Shown: in pieces, positions 28,270 to 36,141 of the stretch
Position numbering within the stretch: position 1 is the first letter of the stretch
How the letters are laid out: every line of letters starts with the position of its first letter
Source: Herbihabitans rhizosphaerae
Lineage (GTDB): Bacteria; Actinomycetota; Actinomycetes; Mycobacteriales; Pseudonocardiaceae
DNA: 64,000 bases
Assembly (NCBI RefSeq): GCF_004216555.1
Contig: NZ_SGWQ01000011.1
Location: 203,532-267,531 of the forward strand
Reading direction: 5' to 3'
Program-made: the position numbers and the translations under genes
Notes under the pieces: model-generated
The model's database searches: none
What the model was told of the DNA's origin: nothing
The model's input: only the letters and a program-made list of their open reading frames with translations

Positions 28270-29361
28270 TCACGGGTGACGCAGCAACGCGCCGACGCCG
28301 TCGCGCAGGTCGAGCCCGTCCGTGACCACGATGGTGGCGCCCGTGGTCAGCGCGGCGTACGGCAGCGCTTCGTCCGCGCGCACGGACTCGGCATCGCCGT
28401 CGAGTGCGGCGGCCTCGGCCGCGACCGCGAACGGGTCGCGATTGGTCCAGACCATCGCGTCGGATAGGGCGGTGTCGCCGACGAACAGCGTGGCGACGTT
28501 CGCGTCCCGCAGTGCCGAGGCGGTACCGGCCAGCCCGTCGACGGCGAGCCCCTGATCGCGGCCCTGTTCAGCCCGGAACCGTTGCAGCACTTCGTCTTCG
28601 TGCTGATCCTGCCGCGCGTCGATCAGTTGGTGCACCCGTTGTTCCACGGCGTGTGTGTTCGCGCCGGCCGCCCGGGCGCCGGCCGTCACCTCGACGCACA
28701 CCTCGGCCGCGCGGTGGGACAGCGCGTGTGTCACCGCCGAGCGGGCTCGCACCTCGCCGACCAACGCCAGCAGGTCGGCGCCGACCCGCCGGACCGCGGT
28801 GTCGATCTCCGCGGCGATGTCGGCGACGTTCGTGTCGACGGTCTGCTCGACCCGGCGCTGGATCGGCTGGTGCGCCCGGCCGCCGCCGCCGACCTTGTGC
28901 ACCGGGTGCCGCGCGCCCTCCCTGGCATAGGACGCCACCAGGTCACCGGTCGCGTCCACCGCGCGAAGATCCACACCGATCCGGTCCACGGTGGCGACCA
29001 CGTGCGGGACGCCCGATCGTCGGGCCGCGAGCACCGGCATCAGGTACGGCAACTCGGAAACCCGCGCGACCGGGACCGGCGGCGCGTCCGGCAGACGCTG
29101 GTCGATCAGCACCTCGCCGCCGGTGGCGACGATCGCCCGGCCGCCGCGCCCGATGGTGGGCACGCCGTCGTCGATCGCCTCGCCGACGGCCGTGATCGTG
29201 GGCTCGTCGGCGCCCTGCTCCTGGAGAGCCTGGCGGGTGGCGCGCCAGCGCAGTTCGATGGCGCGTGCGGCGTCCTCGGTGTCGTGCGAGCTGTCGACGT
29301 AGACCGAGGCGAACGGGCCGCGCGCGTCGGTGACGTGGCGCAGGCTCCGGTAGGCGTTCAT
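28270..29361 (-). CDS. Vms1/eRF1-like protein (Rv2629 type)
   Basis: 363 residues from ATG 29361 (GAGGAG upstream). It starts MNAYRSLRHVTDARGPFASV and contains the blocks FASVYVDSSHDTEDAA, AHQPIQRRVEQT and TALSDAMVWTNRD that mark the bacterial archaeo-eukaryotic release-factor-like (baeRF/Vms1) family. Relatives are stress- and dormancy-induced in mycobacteria and are thought to act at the ribosome. Proximity to the SigF module fits a stress role; exact reaction unknown. Confidence 0.75.
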   Translation of the reverse strand: MNAYRSLRHVTDARGPFASVYVDSSHDTEDAARAIELRWRATRQALQEQGADEPTITAVGEAIDDGVPTIGRGGRAIVATGGEVLIDQRLPDAPPVPVARVSELPYLMPVLAARRSGVPHVVATVDRIGVDLRAVDATGDLVASYAREGARHPVHKVGGGGRAHQPIQRRVEQTVDTNVADIAAEIDTAVRRVGADLLALVGEVRARSAVTHALSHRAAEVCVEVTAGARAAGANTHAVEQRVHQLIDARQDQHEDEVLQRFRAEQGRDQGLAVDGLAGTASALRDANVATLFVGDTALSDAMVWTNRDPFAVAAEAAALDGDAESVRADEALPYAALTTGATIVVTDGLDLRDGVGALLRHP

Positions 29362-29445
29362 GCTTCTCGCTCCTCGAACCGTTGGGGCGCTTCGTGAACT
29401 GCCTCGCCGGTTACCCGCCGACGTCCGGCTGACACACACGCGTCG

Positions 29446-29513
29446 AAAGCTTTCGGGAAAGCTGCCAGAAAAGCTTTCGCAAAAGCTTTTACAAAAGCTT
29501 TTGCGAAAGCTTT
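29446..29513. repeat. 12-bp tandem array with AAAGCTTT cores
   Basis: AAAGCTTT begins at 29446, 29470, 29482, 29494 and 29506, with a degenerate unit AAAGCTGC at 29458: six units at exactly 12-bp steps, each an internal palindrome. It fills most of the gap between the CDF gene and the Vms1-like gene (both minus). Could be an array of binding sites or a slippage-born repeat. Confidence 0.9.
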
Positions 29514-30433
29514 CAGGTGTGCGCGCCCTCGGGTTGGGTGTGCACGGTGGCGCTGTGCAGGCGGGGGATCGACGTGCGCAGTCGCTGCTCGGCGACGTGT
29601 GCCAGCTCGTGCGCGCCGGTCAGCGTCATGTCGGCGCGCAGCGACAGGTCCACCTCGGCGTGCAGGTCGTGGCCGATCCACCGCAGCCGCACCGTGTTCA
29701 CCTGCCGCACGCCGTCGGTCTCGGCCAGCGTCGCGCGCACGGAGTCGACCAGGTGCGGGTCCACCGCGTCCATCAGCCTGCCGAACACCTCCTTGCCGGC
29801 CGCGTAGGTGACCGTGGCGATCGCCGCCGCGATGAACAGCCCGACGATCGGGTCGGCCAGCCGCCAGCCCAGCGCCGCGCCACCGGCCGAGCCGAGCACG
29901 GCCAGCGAGGTGAGCGCGTCGGTGCGCGCGTGCAGCCCGTCGGCCACCAGCGCGGCCGAGCCGATCCGGCGGCCGGTGCGGATCCGCACCCGCGCGGCGA
30001 TCTCGTTGCCCACGCACCCGACCACACCGGCGGCGGCCACCGCCCACAGATGTTCGACGTCGGACGGATTCGCCAACCGCCGCAACGATTCCACCAGCGC
30101 GGCGATCGCGGACGCGGCGATCACCAGGACCACGATCACGCCGGCGAGATCCTCGGCGCGCCCGAATCCGTAGGTGAATCGCCGCGTCGCGCGCCGCCGG
30201 CCCAGCAGGAACGCGATGCCGACCGGCACGGCGGTCAACGCGTCCGCCGCGTTGTGCAGCGTGTCCGACAACAGTGCGACCGACCCGGATATCGCCACGA
30301 CCACGGCCTGGCCGATCGCCGTCGCGGCCAGGACGGCGAGCGACACCCAGAGCGCGCGCATGCCGTCACGGCTGCCGGCCACCGCGTGGTGACTGTGGCC
30401 GTGCCCATGACCGTGTCCGTGTCCGTGCCCCAT
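29513..30433 (-). CDS. cation diffusion facilitator (CDF) metal exporter
   Basis: 306 residues. A His-rich N-terminus (repeated Gly-His then HSHH) precedes six membrane helices. Metal-site motifs are SDTLHNAADA in helix 2 and VADGLHARTDAL in helix 5, each HxxxD; a cytoplasmic C-terminal domain follows. It probably exports Zn or a similar divalent ion against protons. ATG 30433 starts the His tract; GTG 30442 would add three residues. Confidence 0.93.
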   Translation of the reverse strand: MGHGHGHGHGHGHSHHAVAGSRDGMRALWVSLAVLAATAIGQAVVVAISGSVALLSDTLHNAADALTAVPVGIAFLLGRRRATRRFTYGFGRAEDLAGVIVVLVIAASAIAALVESLRRLANPSDVEHLWAVAAAGVVGCVGNEIAARVRIRTGRRIGSAALVADGLHARTDALTSLAVLGSAGGAALGWRLADPIVGLFIAAAIATVTYAAGKEVFGRLMDAVDPHLVDSVRATLAETDGVRQVNTVRLRWIGHDLHAEVDLSLRADMTLTGAHELAHVAEQRLRTSIPRLHSATVHTQPEGAHT

Positions 30434-30515
30434 GCGGTGCACTGTATTCCGGAAATGCGATTGCGACGACGGCGCAATTGCCAGACCGTGGCAGGTTCAC
30501 AATTGTTGCGTTCGC

Positions 30516-31271
30516 TCAGGAGCGTCGAATCGGCATGTACGTGGGGCTCGGATCGCTGGTCAGGAAGTCGGAAACGATCCGCGTGCACGTTTTCGGCTTC
30601 TCGAAAAGCAGCAGGTGTGACGTTTCCGGAACGATCGACAATTGTGCGTTCGGCAGGCCGCGGTACAGTGCGATCGTGTGCTCGAGCGTCACCAGATCGT
30701 CGTCGCCGGACATCACCAGCGTGCGGCACGGCACCGCACCGAGATCCTCCTCGGTCAGGTCGTCGCCCGCCTCGAACGCGGTGGCGACCTTGTCCACGAC
30801 CACCGGGAAGTGGTCGCGGCCGTCCGGCGAGACCTCGGCGTAGGCGTCGATCAGGTGCGGCGGCGGTTCCATGCCGGCCTGCGGGGTCATGATCATGCCG
30901 TCCTTGCGGAACGCCCCGCTGATCAACACGAGCCGTTCGACCAGGTCGGGGCGCTGCCGCCCGACCGCCAGCGCCACCGCCGCGCCCGCGCTGTAGCCGA
31001 CGAGCCGGCTCGGCGTGCCGATCACCTTCTCCAGGAACGCGATCGTGTCCGCGGCCATCAGCTCCATCGTGATCGGCCCTGGCACGTCGGCCGTGCGCCC
31101 GTGCCCGCGCCGGTCCGGCGTCAGCACCCGGAACCGGTCGGCCAGCGTGCCGAGGTTCGGCGCGAAGTCCCTGCTGTCGGTCAGCCCGCCGTGCAGCAGC
31201 ACCAGCGGATCGCCGTCACCCTGCTCGTCGTACCACGTGTCGACGCCGTTGACCTCGACGTATTCGGCCAT
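30516..31271 (-). CDS. alpha/beta hydrolase
   Basis: 251 residues with the hydrolase fold: LVLLHGGLTDSRDF oxyanion region, nucleophile elbow GYSAGAAVA (Ser), an acid in MSGDDDLV, and the His in PETSHLLLFEKP. Substrate unknown. ATG 31271 with ACGGAGG upstream. Follows the ECF sigma factor gene on the same strand by 34 bases containing a dyad. Confidence 0.9.
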   Translation of the reverse strand: MAEYVEVNGVDTWYDEQGDGDPLVLLHGGLTDSRDFAPNLGTLADRFRVLTPDRRGHGRTADVPGPITMELMAADTIAFLEKVIGTPSRLVGYSAGAAVALAVGRQRPDLVERLVLISGAFRKDGMIMTPQAGMEPPPHLIDAYAEVSPDGRDHFPVVVDKVATAFEAGDDLTEEDLGAVPCRTLVMSGDDDLVTLEHTIALYRGLPNAQLSIVPETSHLLLFEKPKTCTRIVSDFLTSDPSPTYMPIRRS

Positions 31272-31280
31272 GTGAGCCTC

Positions 31281-31314
31281 CGTTCGTAGAACCGTGTCAC
31301 CGGTACTACGAACG
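31281..31314. promoter_or_regulatory. 9-bp inverted repeat at the sigma factor/hydrolase junction
   Basis: CGTTCGTAG (31281-31289) and CTACGAACG (31306-31314), perfect, 16-bp spacer, spanning the ECF sigma stop. Either a terminator-like hairpin or an operator for the hydrolase. Confidence 0.5.
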
Positions 31315-32292
31315 GGCGGCCGGAAACTCATCGGGCAACCCGAACAACGGGAACAATCGCGCGCCGTCCAGATAGGTCGTGCTGTCGAGGATCAGCCCGT
31401 CGGCGATGCCGAGTACGACGATCGCGAACGGCCGGAGCACGCCGCCCTCGTCCGGCATGTACTGCCCGAACGCCGGCGAGCCGTTGGCCGCCGTGGGCAG
31501 CAGCCGCGCCGAGGCGCACGGCAGGTCCGGCGCGCGCAGTGCCCGCTCCTGCTCGGCCCGCCCGCGCAGCCACCAGAGGAACGGCGGCATCGTCATGGTC
31601 GCGTCCTCGTGCAGCAGCGCCACCAGCGTGTCGACGTCGTGCCGCTCGAACGCCGCGCAGTACCGGTCGAGCAGGTTCCGCTGCTCGTCGTCGCTCGGGT
31701 CGAACGGGTCGGTCTGGCGTCCGCCGTCGCCCAGGGTGGCGCGGGCCCGCTGCAGCGCGCTGTTCACCGAGGCGACGGTGGTGTCCAGCAGGCCGGCCAC
31801 CTCGTCGGCCTTCCAGGCCAGCACGTCGCGCAGGATCAGCACGGCGCGCTGCTTGGGCGGCAGCAGTTGCAGCGCGGCCACGAACGCGGTGCGGATGGTC
31901 TCCCGCTGGGCGACCACCTCAGCCGGATCACCGTCCGGCGAGATCGCCCGCTCGTCGGGAATCGGTTGCAGGAAAAGGCTTTCCGGCTGCGGGGGACCCA
32001 TCGGCGCGCCGGCCGTCGAGGGTGCGGCGAGGTCCATCGCGCGGGCCCGGCGCTGCCGGCCGCGCAGCATGTCGAGGCAGACCGAGGTGGCGATCGAGTG
32101 CAGCCACGAGCGCAGTGGCGCGCGGCCGGGGTCGTAGGAGTCGAACCGCCGCCACGCGCGCACCAGCGTGTCCTGCACGGCGTCGTCGGCGTCGAACGCG
32201 GAGCCGAGCATCCGGTAGCAGTAGCCGGTCAGCTCGACCCGGTACCGCTCCAGCTCGGCTCCCACCGCCGCTGCACTGTCTACAGTGGACAT
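31306..32292 (-). CDS. ECF sigma factor with SnoaL-like C-terminus (SigG type)
   Basis: 328 residues: region 2 ELTGYCYRMLGSAFDADDAV with DSYDPGRAPLRSWLHSIATS, region 4 QRAVLILRDVLAWKADEVAG, then a SnoaL-like domain (about 210-328, LLDRYCAAFERHDVDTLVAL). Sigma factors with this fused domain need no separate anti-sigma factor and the domain modulates activity. ATG directly follows the DinB stop, so they are one operon. Confidence 0.92.
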   Translation of the reverse strand: MSTVDSAAAVGAELERYRVELTGYCYRMLGSAFDADDAVQDTLVRAWRRFDSYDPGRAPLRSWLHSIATSVCLDMLRGRQRRARAMDLAAPSTAGAPMGPPQPESLFLQPIPDERAISPDGDPAEVVAQRETIRTAFVAALQLLPPKQRAVLILRDVLAWKADEVAGLLDTTVASVNSALQRARATLGDGGRQTDPFDPSDDEQRNLLDRYCAAFERHDVDTLVALLHEDATMTMPPFLWWLRGRAEQERALRAPDLPCASARLLPTAANGSPAFGQYMPDEGGVLRPFAIVVLGIADGLILDSTTYLDGARLFPLFGLPDEFPAARS

Positions 32293-32838
32293 TCAGTGCC
32301 CCGTCGCGCCGTCGATCCGCTCGCGCAGCAGATCAGCGTGCCCGTTGTGCCTGGCGTACTCGGCGATCATCTTCAACAGGATCGCACGCAGCGAGATCGG
32401 CTTGCCGTCGGTGACCTTCGTCCCGGTCGTGTCCAACGAGGGCGTGGCGAGGACGATCTCCCGGGAGCGCGCGCACTCGGCGCGCCACACCGCGAGCGCC
32501 TCGGCCGGATCACCGTCGAGATCGTCGAAATCCTGGTTCGGGTCGTCGTCGGAGTAGTACAGCATCGGCACCCGATCACCGGCGAAGTTGATCTGGAACC
32601 ACCACCGTTCGCAGCCCGCGAGGTGCCGCAGCAGCCCGTGCAGGCTCAGGCCGGACGGCGGGATTCCCTTGTCCGACAAGCGCTCCACGGGCACGCCCGA
32701 GCATTTCAGCTCGAACGTGGCACGGTGCCAGTCGAGGTAGGCGATCAGCATCTCGCGCTCGCCGCCGGTATTCGGCAGCTCGGCGCGCAGGTCGTTGGCG
32801 GCCCACTTGGGTGAGAAGTGCGCGGGAATCTCCGTCAT
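32293..32838 (-). CDS. DinB-family (DUF664) protein
   Basis: 181 residues, start MTEIPAHFSPKW. The DinB four-helix bundle with metal-ligand His residues in SLHGLLRHLAGCERWWF and EYARHNGHADLLRERIDG (HxxxHADLLRE). Relatives include mycothiol-dependent transferases used in thiol metabolism and detoxification; direct role unproven. Cotranscribed with the ECF sigma factor. Confidence 0.88.
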   Translation of the reverse strand: MTEIPAHFSPKWAANDLRAELPNTGGEREMLIAYLDWHRATFELKCSGVPVERLSDKGIPPSGLSLHGLLRHLAGCERWWFQINFAGDRVPMLYYSDDDPNQDFDDLDGDPAEALAVWRAECARSREIVLATPSLDTTGTKVTDGKPISLRAILLKMIAEYARHNGHADLLRERIDGATGH

Positions 32839-32918
32839 CGCCCCAATGTGCCATGACGCACCGACACCGGACGGGTGAACCCGTGCACGAAGCTTGACAA
32901 CCGCACGCACCTGTGCCC

Positions 32919-32944
32919 GCGTACTTTAGCCCGCTAAAGTACGC
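32919..32944. repeat. dispersed palindrome, copy B (perfect)
   Basis: Arms GCGTACTTTAGC and GCTAAAGTACGC around CC. About 80 bases downstream lies GGATCACACTCACG, which also follows copy C, so the palindrome may head a composite repeat of about 110 bp. Located between DinB and GH172 genes. Confidence 0.85.
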
Positions 32945-33053
32945 AGACGGGCGGAAGAACCGCAGGTCGGAGTGACACCGGCACGCCGTGGCGGGCACTG
33001 GGAGCGGGACATTTTCGACCCGGATCACACTCACGTGGCGGGTCGGGGGAGTC

Positions 33054-34136
33054 TCAGAGGCCGCGCGGGATCCGGTCCTCCACGGGCGGGATGGAGAACG
33101 GCCTGTGCGGCTCGGACTGGTACCAGTAGGCCACCGACGAGTAGTCGTCCGAGCGCTTGTTCGCGTGCCCGTGCTCGATCGACACCCTGATCGACTCGCT
33201 GAACGTGATCGGGTCCTCGACGTGGAACCGGTACAGGCTGATCCGCCCGCTCCAGTTGTCACCGCCGGGCAGGGTGATCCCGTGGTACGGCGCGGAGTAC
33301 TCCTGCGTCGGGCACCACGCCGTGTTGAAGTAGTCCTCGGTCCCGGTGCCGTGCAGCGTCGGCGGCCAGGTCGCGCCGTCGATGAAGATCATGTCGTCGC
33401 CCTCGCCGTACCAGTTCCACTCGTTGGTGTGGCGCAGGTTGTGCACGTTCAGCACGCACCCGACGTAGTGCCCGTGGCCGTTGGCCTCCAGCAGCGTGTA
33501 GTTGCGCTTGCCGTCGGTATTGGTGCCGCCGAACAGGAACTCGTCGTTGGTCTGGTCGCCCTGCGGCTCGCCGTCGCACGGGTAGGCCTGGCGGTACTGG
33601 GCGTGAAACCGGCCGAGCCCGTCCTCCAGCTCGTCGTAGGACTCGTAGTCGATGTAGTAGTAGAAGAAGATCTTCTCCTGCTCCATCTCGCTGACGATCT
33701 CGAACCGCGCGTTCTCGGCGAACGGCATGTGGAAGAAGCAGTTGAACGACTTGCCGTCCTCCGGGCTCATCTGCAGCGGCGCGGAGATGAAGTTGCGCGT
33801 CTGCGCGTGCCCGACGCCGAAGAAGTCGCCGAGCGGCACCTCGACGCTGGCGTCCTCCTCGCCGTCCCAGTAGACGCGCAACACCAGGCGCCGCAGGAAG
33901 TCCGGCTCCCGGTTCCACGGATCGAAACCCCGCTCGTTGGCCACGGTCACCCAGATGTGGTTCACGCAGCCGGCGCCATCGATGTCCGCGAGCACGCGGG
34001 TTTCTCCCGGCAGGACGGTCAGCCGATCGTCGTTGCCGCCGCTGGTGTCCCAACTGGACACTCGCCTGCGCCGGCTGTACCGCAGCCTGGCCAGGTCGCG
34101 AAGGCTGCTTCCGTGGTCGCCGAAGCGCACCGTCAT
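33054..34136 (-). CDS. GH172 (DUF2961) glycoside hydrolase
   Basis: 360 residues without a signal peptide, so probably intracellular. Family motifs: GAGCVNHIWVTV at the start, LHGTGTEDYFNTAW with a conserved Glu, and a C-terminal jelly-roll-like region. GH172 members hydrolyse or synthesise fructo- or arabinofuranoside linkages, e.g. arabinan; which substrate is unknown here. Its ATG overlaps the stop of the sugar transporter (ATGA), making a transport-plus-hydrolysis operon. Confidence 0.85.
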   Translation of the reverse strand: MTVRFGDHGSSLRDLARLRYSRRRRVSSWDTSGGNDDRLTVLPGETRVLADIDGAGCVNHIWVTVANERGFDPWNREPDFLRRLVLRVYWDGEEDASVEVPLGDFFGVGHAQTRNFISAPLQMSPEDGKSFNCFFHMPFAENARFEIVSEMEQEKIFFYYYIDYESYDELEDGLGRFHAQYRQAYPCDGEPQGDQTNDEFLFGGTNTDGKRNYTLLEANGHGHYVGCVLNVHNLRHTNEWNWYGEGDDMIFIDGATWPPTLHGTGTEDYFNTAWCPTQEYSAPYHGITLPGGDNWSGRISLYRFHVEDPITFSESIRVSIEHGHANKRSDDYSSVAYWYQSEPHRPFSIPPVEDRIPRGL

Positions 34137-35518
34137 CCGCGTGCTCCTTCCGTCCGAAAGTCGGTCTCGATCTGTTCGAGACTACGGCCCTTCGTCTCCG
34201 GCACCCAGCGCCGAACGAAGATCAGCAACAGCACGCCGAAGAACCCGTAGACGATGAACAGCGTGCCGATTCCCCACGCGTCGGCAAGCACCGGCATGGT
34301 GAGCGACACGGTGAAGTTCATGATCCAGTTGGCGATCGTGGCGATGCCCATCGCGGTGCCGCGCACGTTCAGCGGGAAGATCTCCGACAGCATCACCCAG
34401 AGCACCGGGCCCCAGGTGAGCGAGAACGTCACGGTGAACACCACGAGCCCGATCACCGCGAACGTGGTGGTGACACCGCTCGGCGCGTCGAGCACCTTCG
34501 GCAGGCCGAGCAGGAACATCCCGACCGCGGTGCCGACCGTGCCCCAGATCAGCAGTGGTTTGCGGCCGACACGGTCGACCAGGCGCGCGGCGAACGCCAC
34601 CGCGATCAGGTTCGGGATCGTGTTGATCACGCCGAACAGCAATGCGAAGTTCTGGGTGGCGCCGAGCTGCTTGAGCAGGGTCGGCTGGTAGTAGACGATC
34701 GTGTTGATGCCGGTGAGCTGCTGCGCCACGGCGAGTCCGGCGCCGATCGCGAGGGTGCCGAGAATCCACCTGTTGGCAAGGATTCCCCGCACTCCGACGG
34801 TGCCGCTGCTCTCGTCCTCGACCCGACGGATGTCCGCGATCTCACTGTCCACAGTGGACGAGTCGCGGGTGATCGCGAGCACCGCGCGTGCCTCGGGCTC
34901 CCGGCCGCGGCGGATGAGCCAGCGCGGTGTCTCCGGCATGAACGCGAGGCCGATCAGCAGCGCCACCGCGGGAATCACACCGATCGCGAACGCGGTGCGC
35001 CACGCCTTGTCCTCTTGTGCCACATAGGCGACCAGTGCGGCGAGCCCGACGCCGACGATGATCAGCGTCTGGTTCAGCGTGGCGATCGCGCCCCGTATTC
35101 GGGTGGGCGCCATCTCGGCGAGATAGAGCGGGACGATCACCGACGCGCCGCCCACGGCGAGCCCGAGCCCGGTGCGCGCCGCCACGAGCGTGCCGACGCC
35201 GGTCGCCACGGCCGAGGCCAGCGCACCGAGGACGAAGATCACCGAGCAGACGGCGATCACCTTGCGGCGGCCGTACCGGTCGGCCAGCGGGCCGCCGCCC
35301 AGCGCGCCGATCATGGCGCCGACCAGGATGCAGCTGGTGATCAGGCCTTCGGCAAACGGGCTGACCTCCCACTCGTCGTGGATGAACAGCATCGCGCCGC
35401 CGATGATCCCGGTGTCGTAGCCGTACAGCACCGCCCCGAGCGCGCCGAAGACGTAGAACGCCCGGCCTCCGCGAAGGCCGGGCGTGGTGATCTGGGTGCT
35501 GTCCCCGACCGTGGCCAT
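34133..35518 (-). CDS. sugar-porter family MFS transporter
   Basis: 461 residues, twelve membrane helices. Motifs of the family: GYDTGIIGGAMLFI, RxGRR-type DRYGRRK, MPETPRWLIRRGR after helix 6, and the C-terminal PETKGRSLEQIE. Proton- or facilitator-type import of a sugar, likely the substrate of the GH172 enzyme translated after it. Confidence 0.94.
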   Translation of the reverse strand: MATVGDSTQITTPGLRGGRAFYVFGALGAVLYGYDTGIIGGAMLFIHDEWEVSPFAEGLITSCILVGAMIGALGGGPLADRYGRRKVIAVCSVIFVLGALASAVATGVGTLVAARTGLGLAVGGASVIVPLYLAEMAPTRIRGAIATLNQTLIIVGVGLAALVAYVAQEDKAWRTAFAIGVIPAVALLIGLAFMPETPRWLIRRGREPEARAVLAITRDSSTVDSEIADIRRVEDESSGTVGVRGILANRWILGTLAIGAGLAVAQQLTGINTIVYYQPTLLKQLGATQNFALLFGVINTIPNLIAVAFAARLVDRVGRKPLLIWGTVGTAVGMFLLGLPKVLDAPSGVTTTFAVIGLVVFTVTFSLTWGPVLWVMLSEIFPLNVRGTAMGIATIANWIMNFTVSLTMPVLADAWGIGTLFIVYGFFGVLLLIFVRRWVPETKGRSLEQIETDFRTEGARG

Positions 35519-35592
35519 GGCGCCTCCCCGTCGCGCTGTGCGACCGTCCGGTGACGGGCGCGTTATCGCAAGATAGGGGACACGCAGCGGTA

Positions 35593-35604
35593 AGGTCTAG
35601 ACCT
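35593..35604. promoter_or_regulatory. GGTCTAGACC palindrome before the sugar operon
   Basis: AGGTCTAGACCT, a perfect 12-bp palindrome about 75-86 bases before the transporter start. GGTCTAGACC is the core of GntR/HutC-family operators (DasR type TGGTCTAGACCA). Suggests GntR control of the sugar operon. Confidence 0.55.
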
Positions 35605-35629
35605 CCTTTTGGCCTAGTTGGTCAGGAGT

Positions 35630-36094
35630 TCACGCGCGCTCGTCGGCACCGGCGATCTTGGCCGTGCTGACCGCGATGCGGTTCCAGGTGTTGATCGCGC
35701 AGATCGCCCCGAGGACCAGTCCCAGCTCGGTCTCGTCGAGGTGTTTGGCCGCGTTGGCGTACACCTCGTCGCTGACGCCGCCGTGGGACAGCAGGGTCAC
35801 CGCCTCGGTCAGCTCGAGGACGGCGATCTCCTTCTCGTCGAAGAAGTTCCGCGCCTCGCGCCACACGCCGACCATGTGCATCTTGTCGTCGCTCCAGCCT
35901 GCCTTGCGCGCGTCGGTTGTGTGCATGTGCAGGCAGTAGGCGCAGTTGTTGAGCTGCGACGCACGGATCTTGATCAGCTCGGCGAGGTCGGGGTCGATCC
36001 CGTCCATCGACGCCGCCTCGAACGCGATCTGCGCCTTGAAGACCTTGCTCGCCGCCTTGGCGAAGTTGATGCGGGGGCTCTCGTTGTTCGTCAT
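35630..36094 (-). CDS. AhpD-like carboxymuconolactone decarboxylase-family protein
   Basis: 154 residues, alkylhydroperoxidase D-type fold with CxxC (C51 and C54) and H58 in NNCAYCLHMHT. Probably a peroxidase or a related oxidoreductase. Divergent from a MocR regulator 47 bases away; this pairing with carboxymuconolactone decarboxylase-like proteins is common and suggests regulation by it. Confidence 0.9.
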   Translation of the reverse strand: MTNNESPRINFAKAASKVFKAQIAFEAASMDGIDPDLAELIKIRASQLNNCAYCLHMHTTDARKAGWSDDKMHMVGVWREARNFFDEKEIAVLELTEAVTLLSHGGVSDEVYANAAKHLDETELGLVLGAICAINTWNRIAVSTAKIAGADERA

Positions 36095-36141
36095 GCCATC
36101 GACTCTATGAGCGGAATCGACCGGCTGTAGGGTGCATTCTT

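Noticed and set aside
29358..30047. Minus frame with Lys-Ala-Phe repeats
   Set aside because: The repeats are the translation of the 12-bp DNA array in the intergenic gap, not a real protein.
28582..30892. Long plus-strand frames opposite the Vms1-like and CDF genes
   Set aside because: They read as low-complexity Arg/His-rich antisense products, while the minus strand gives recognisable families.
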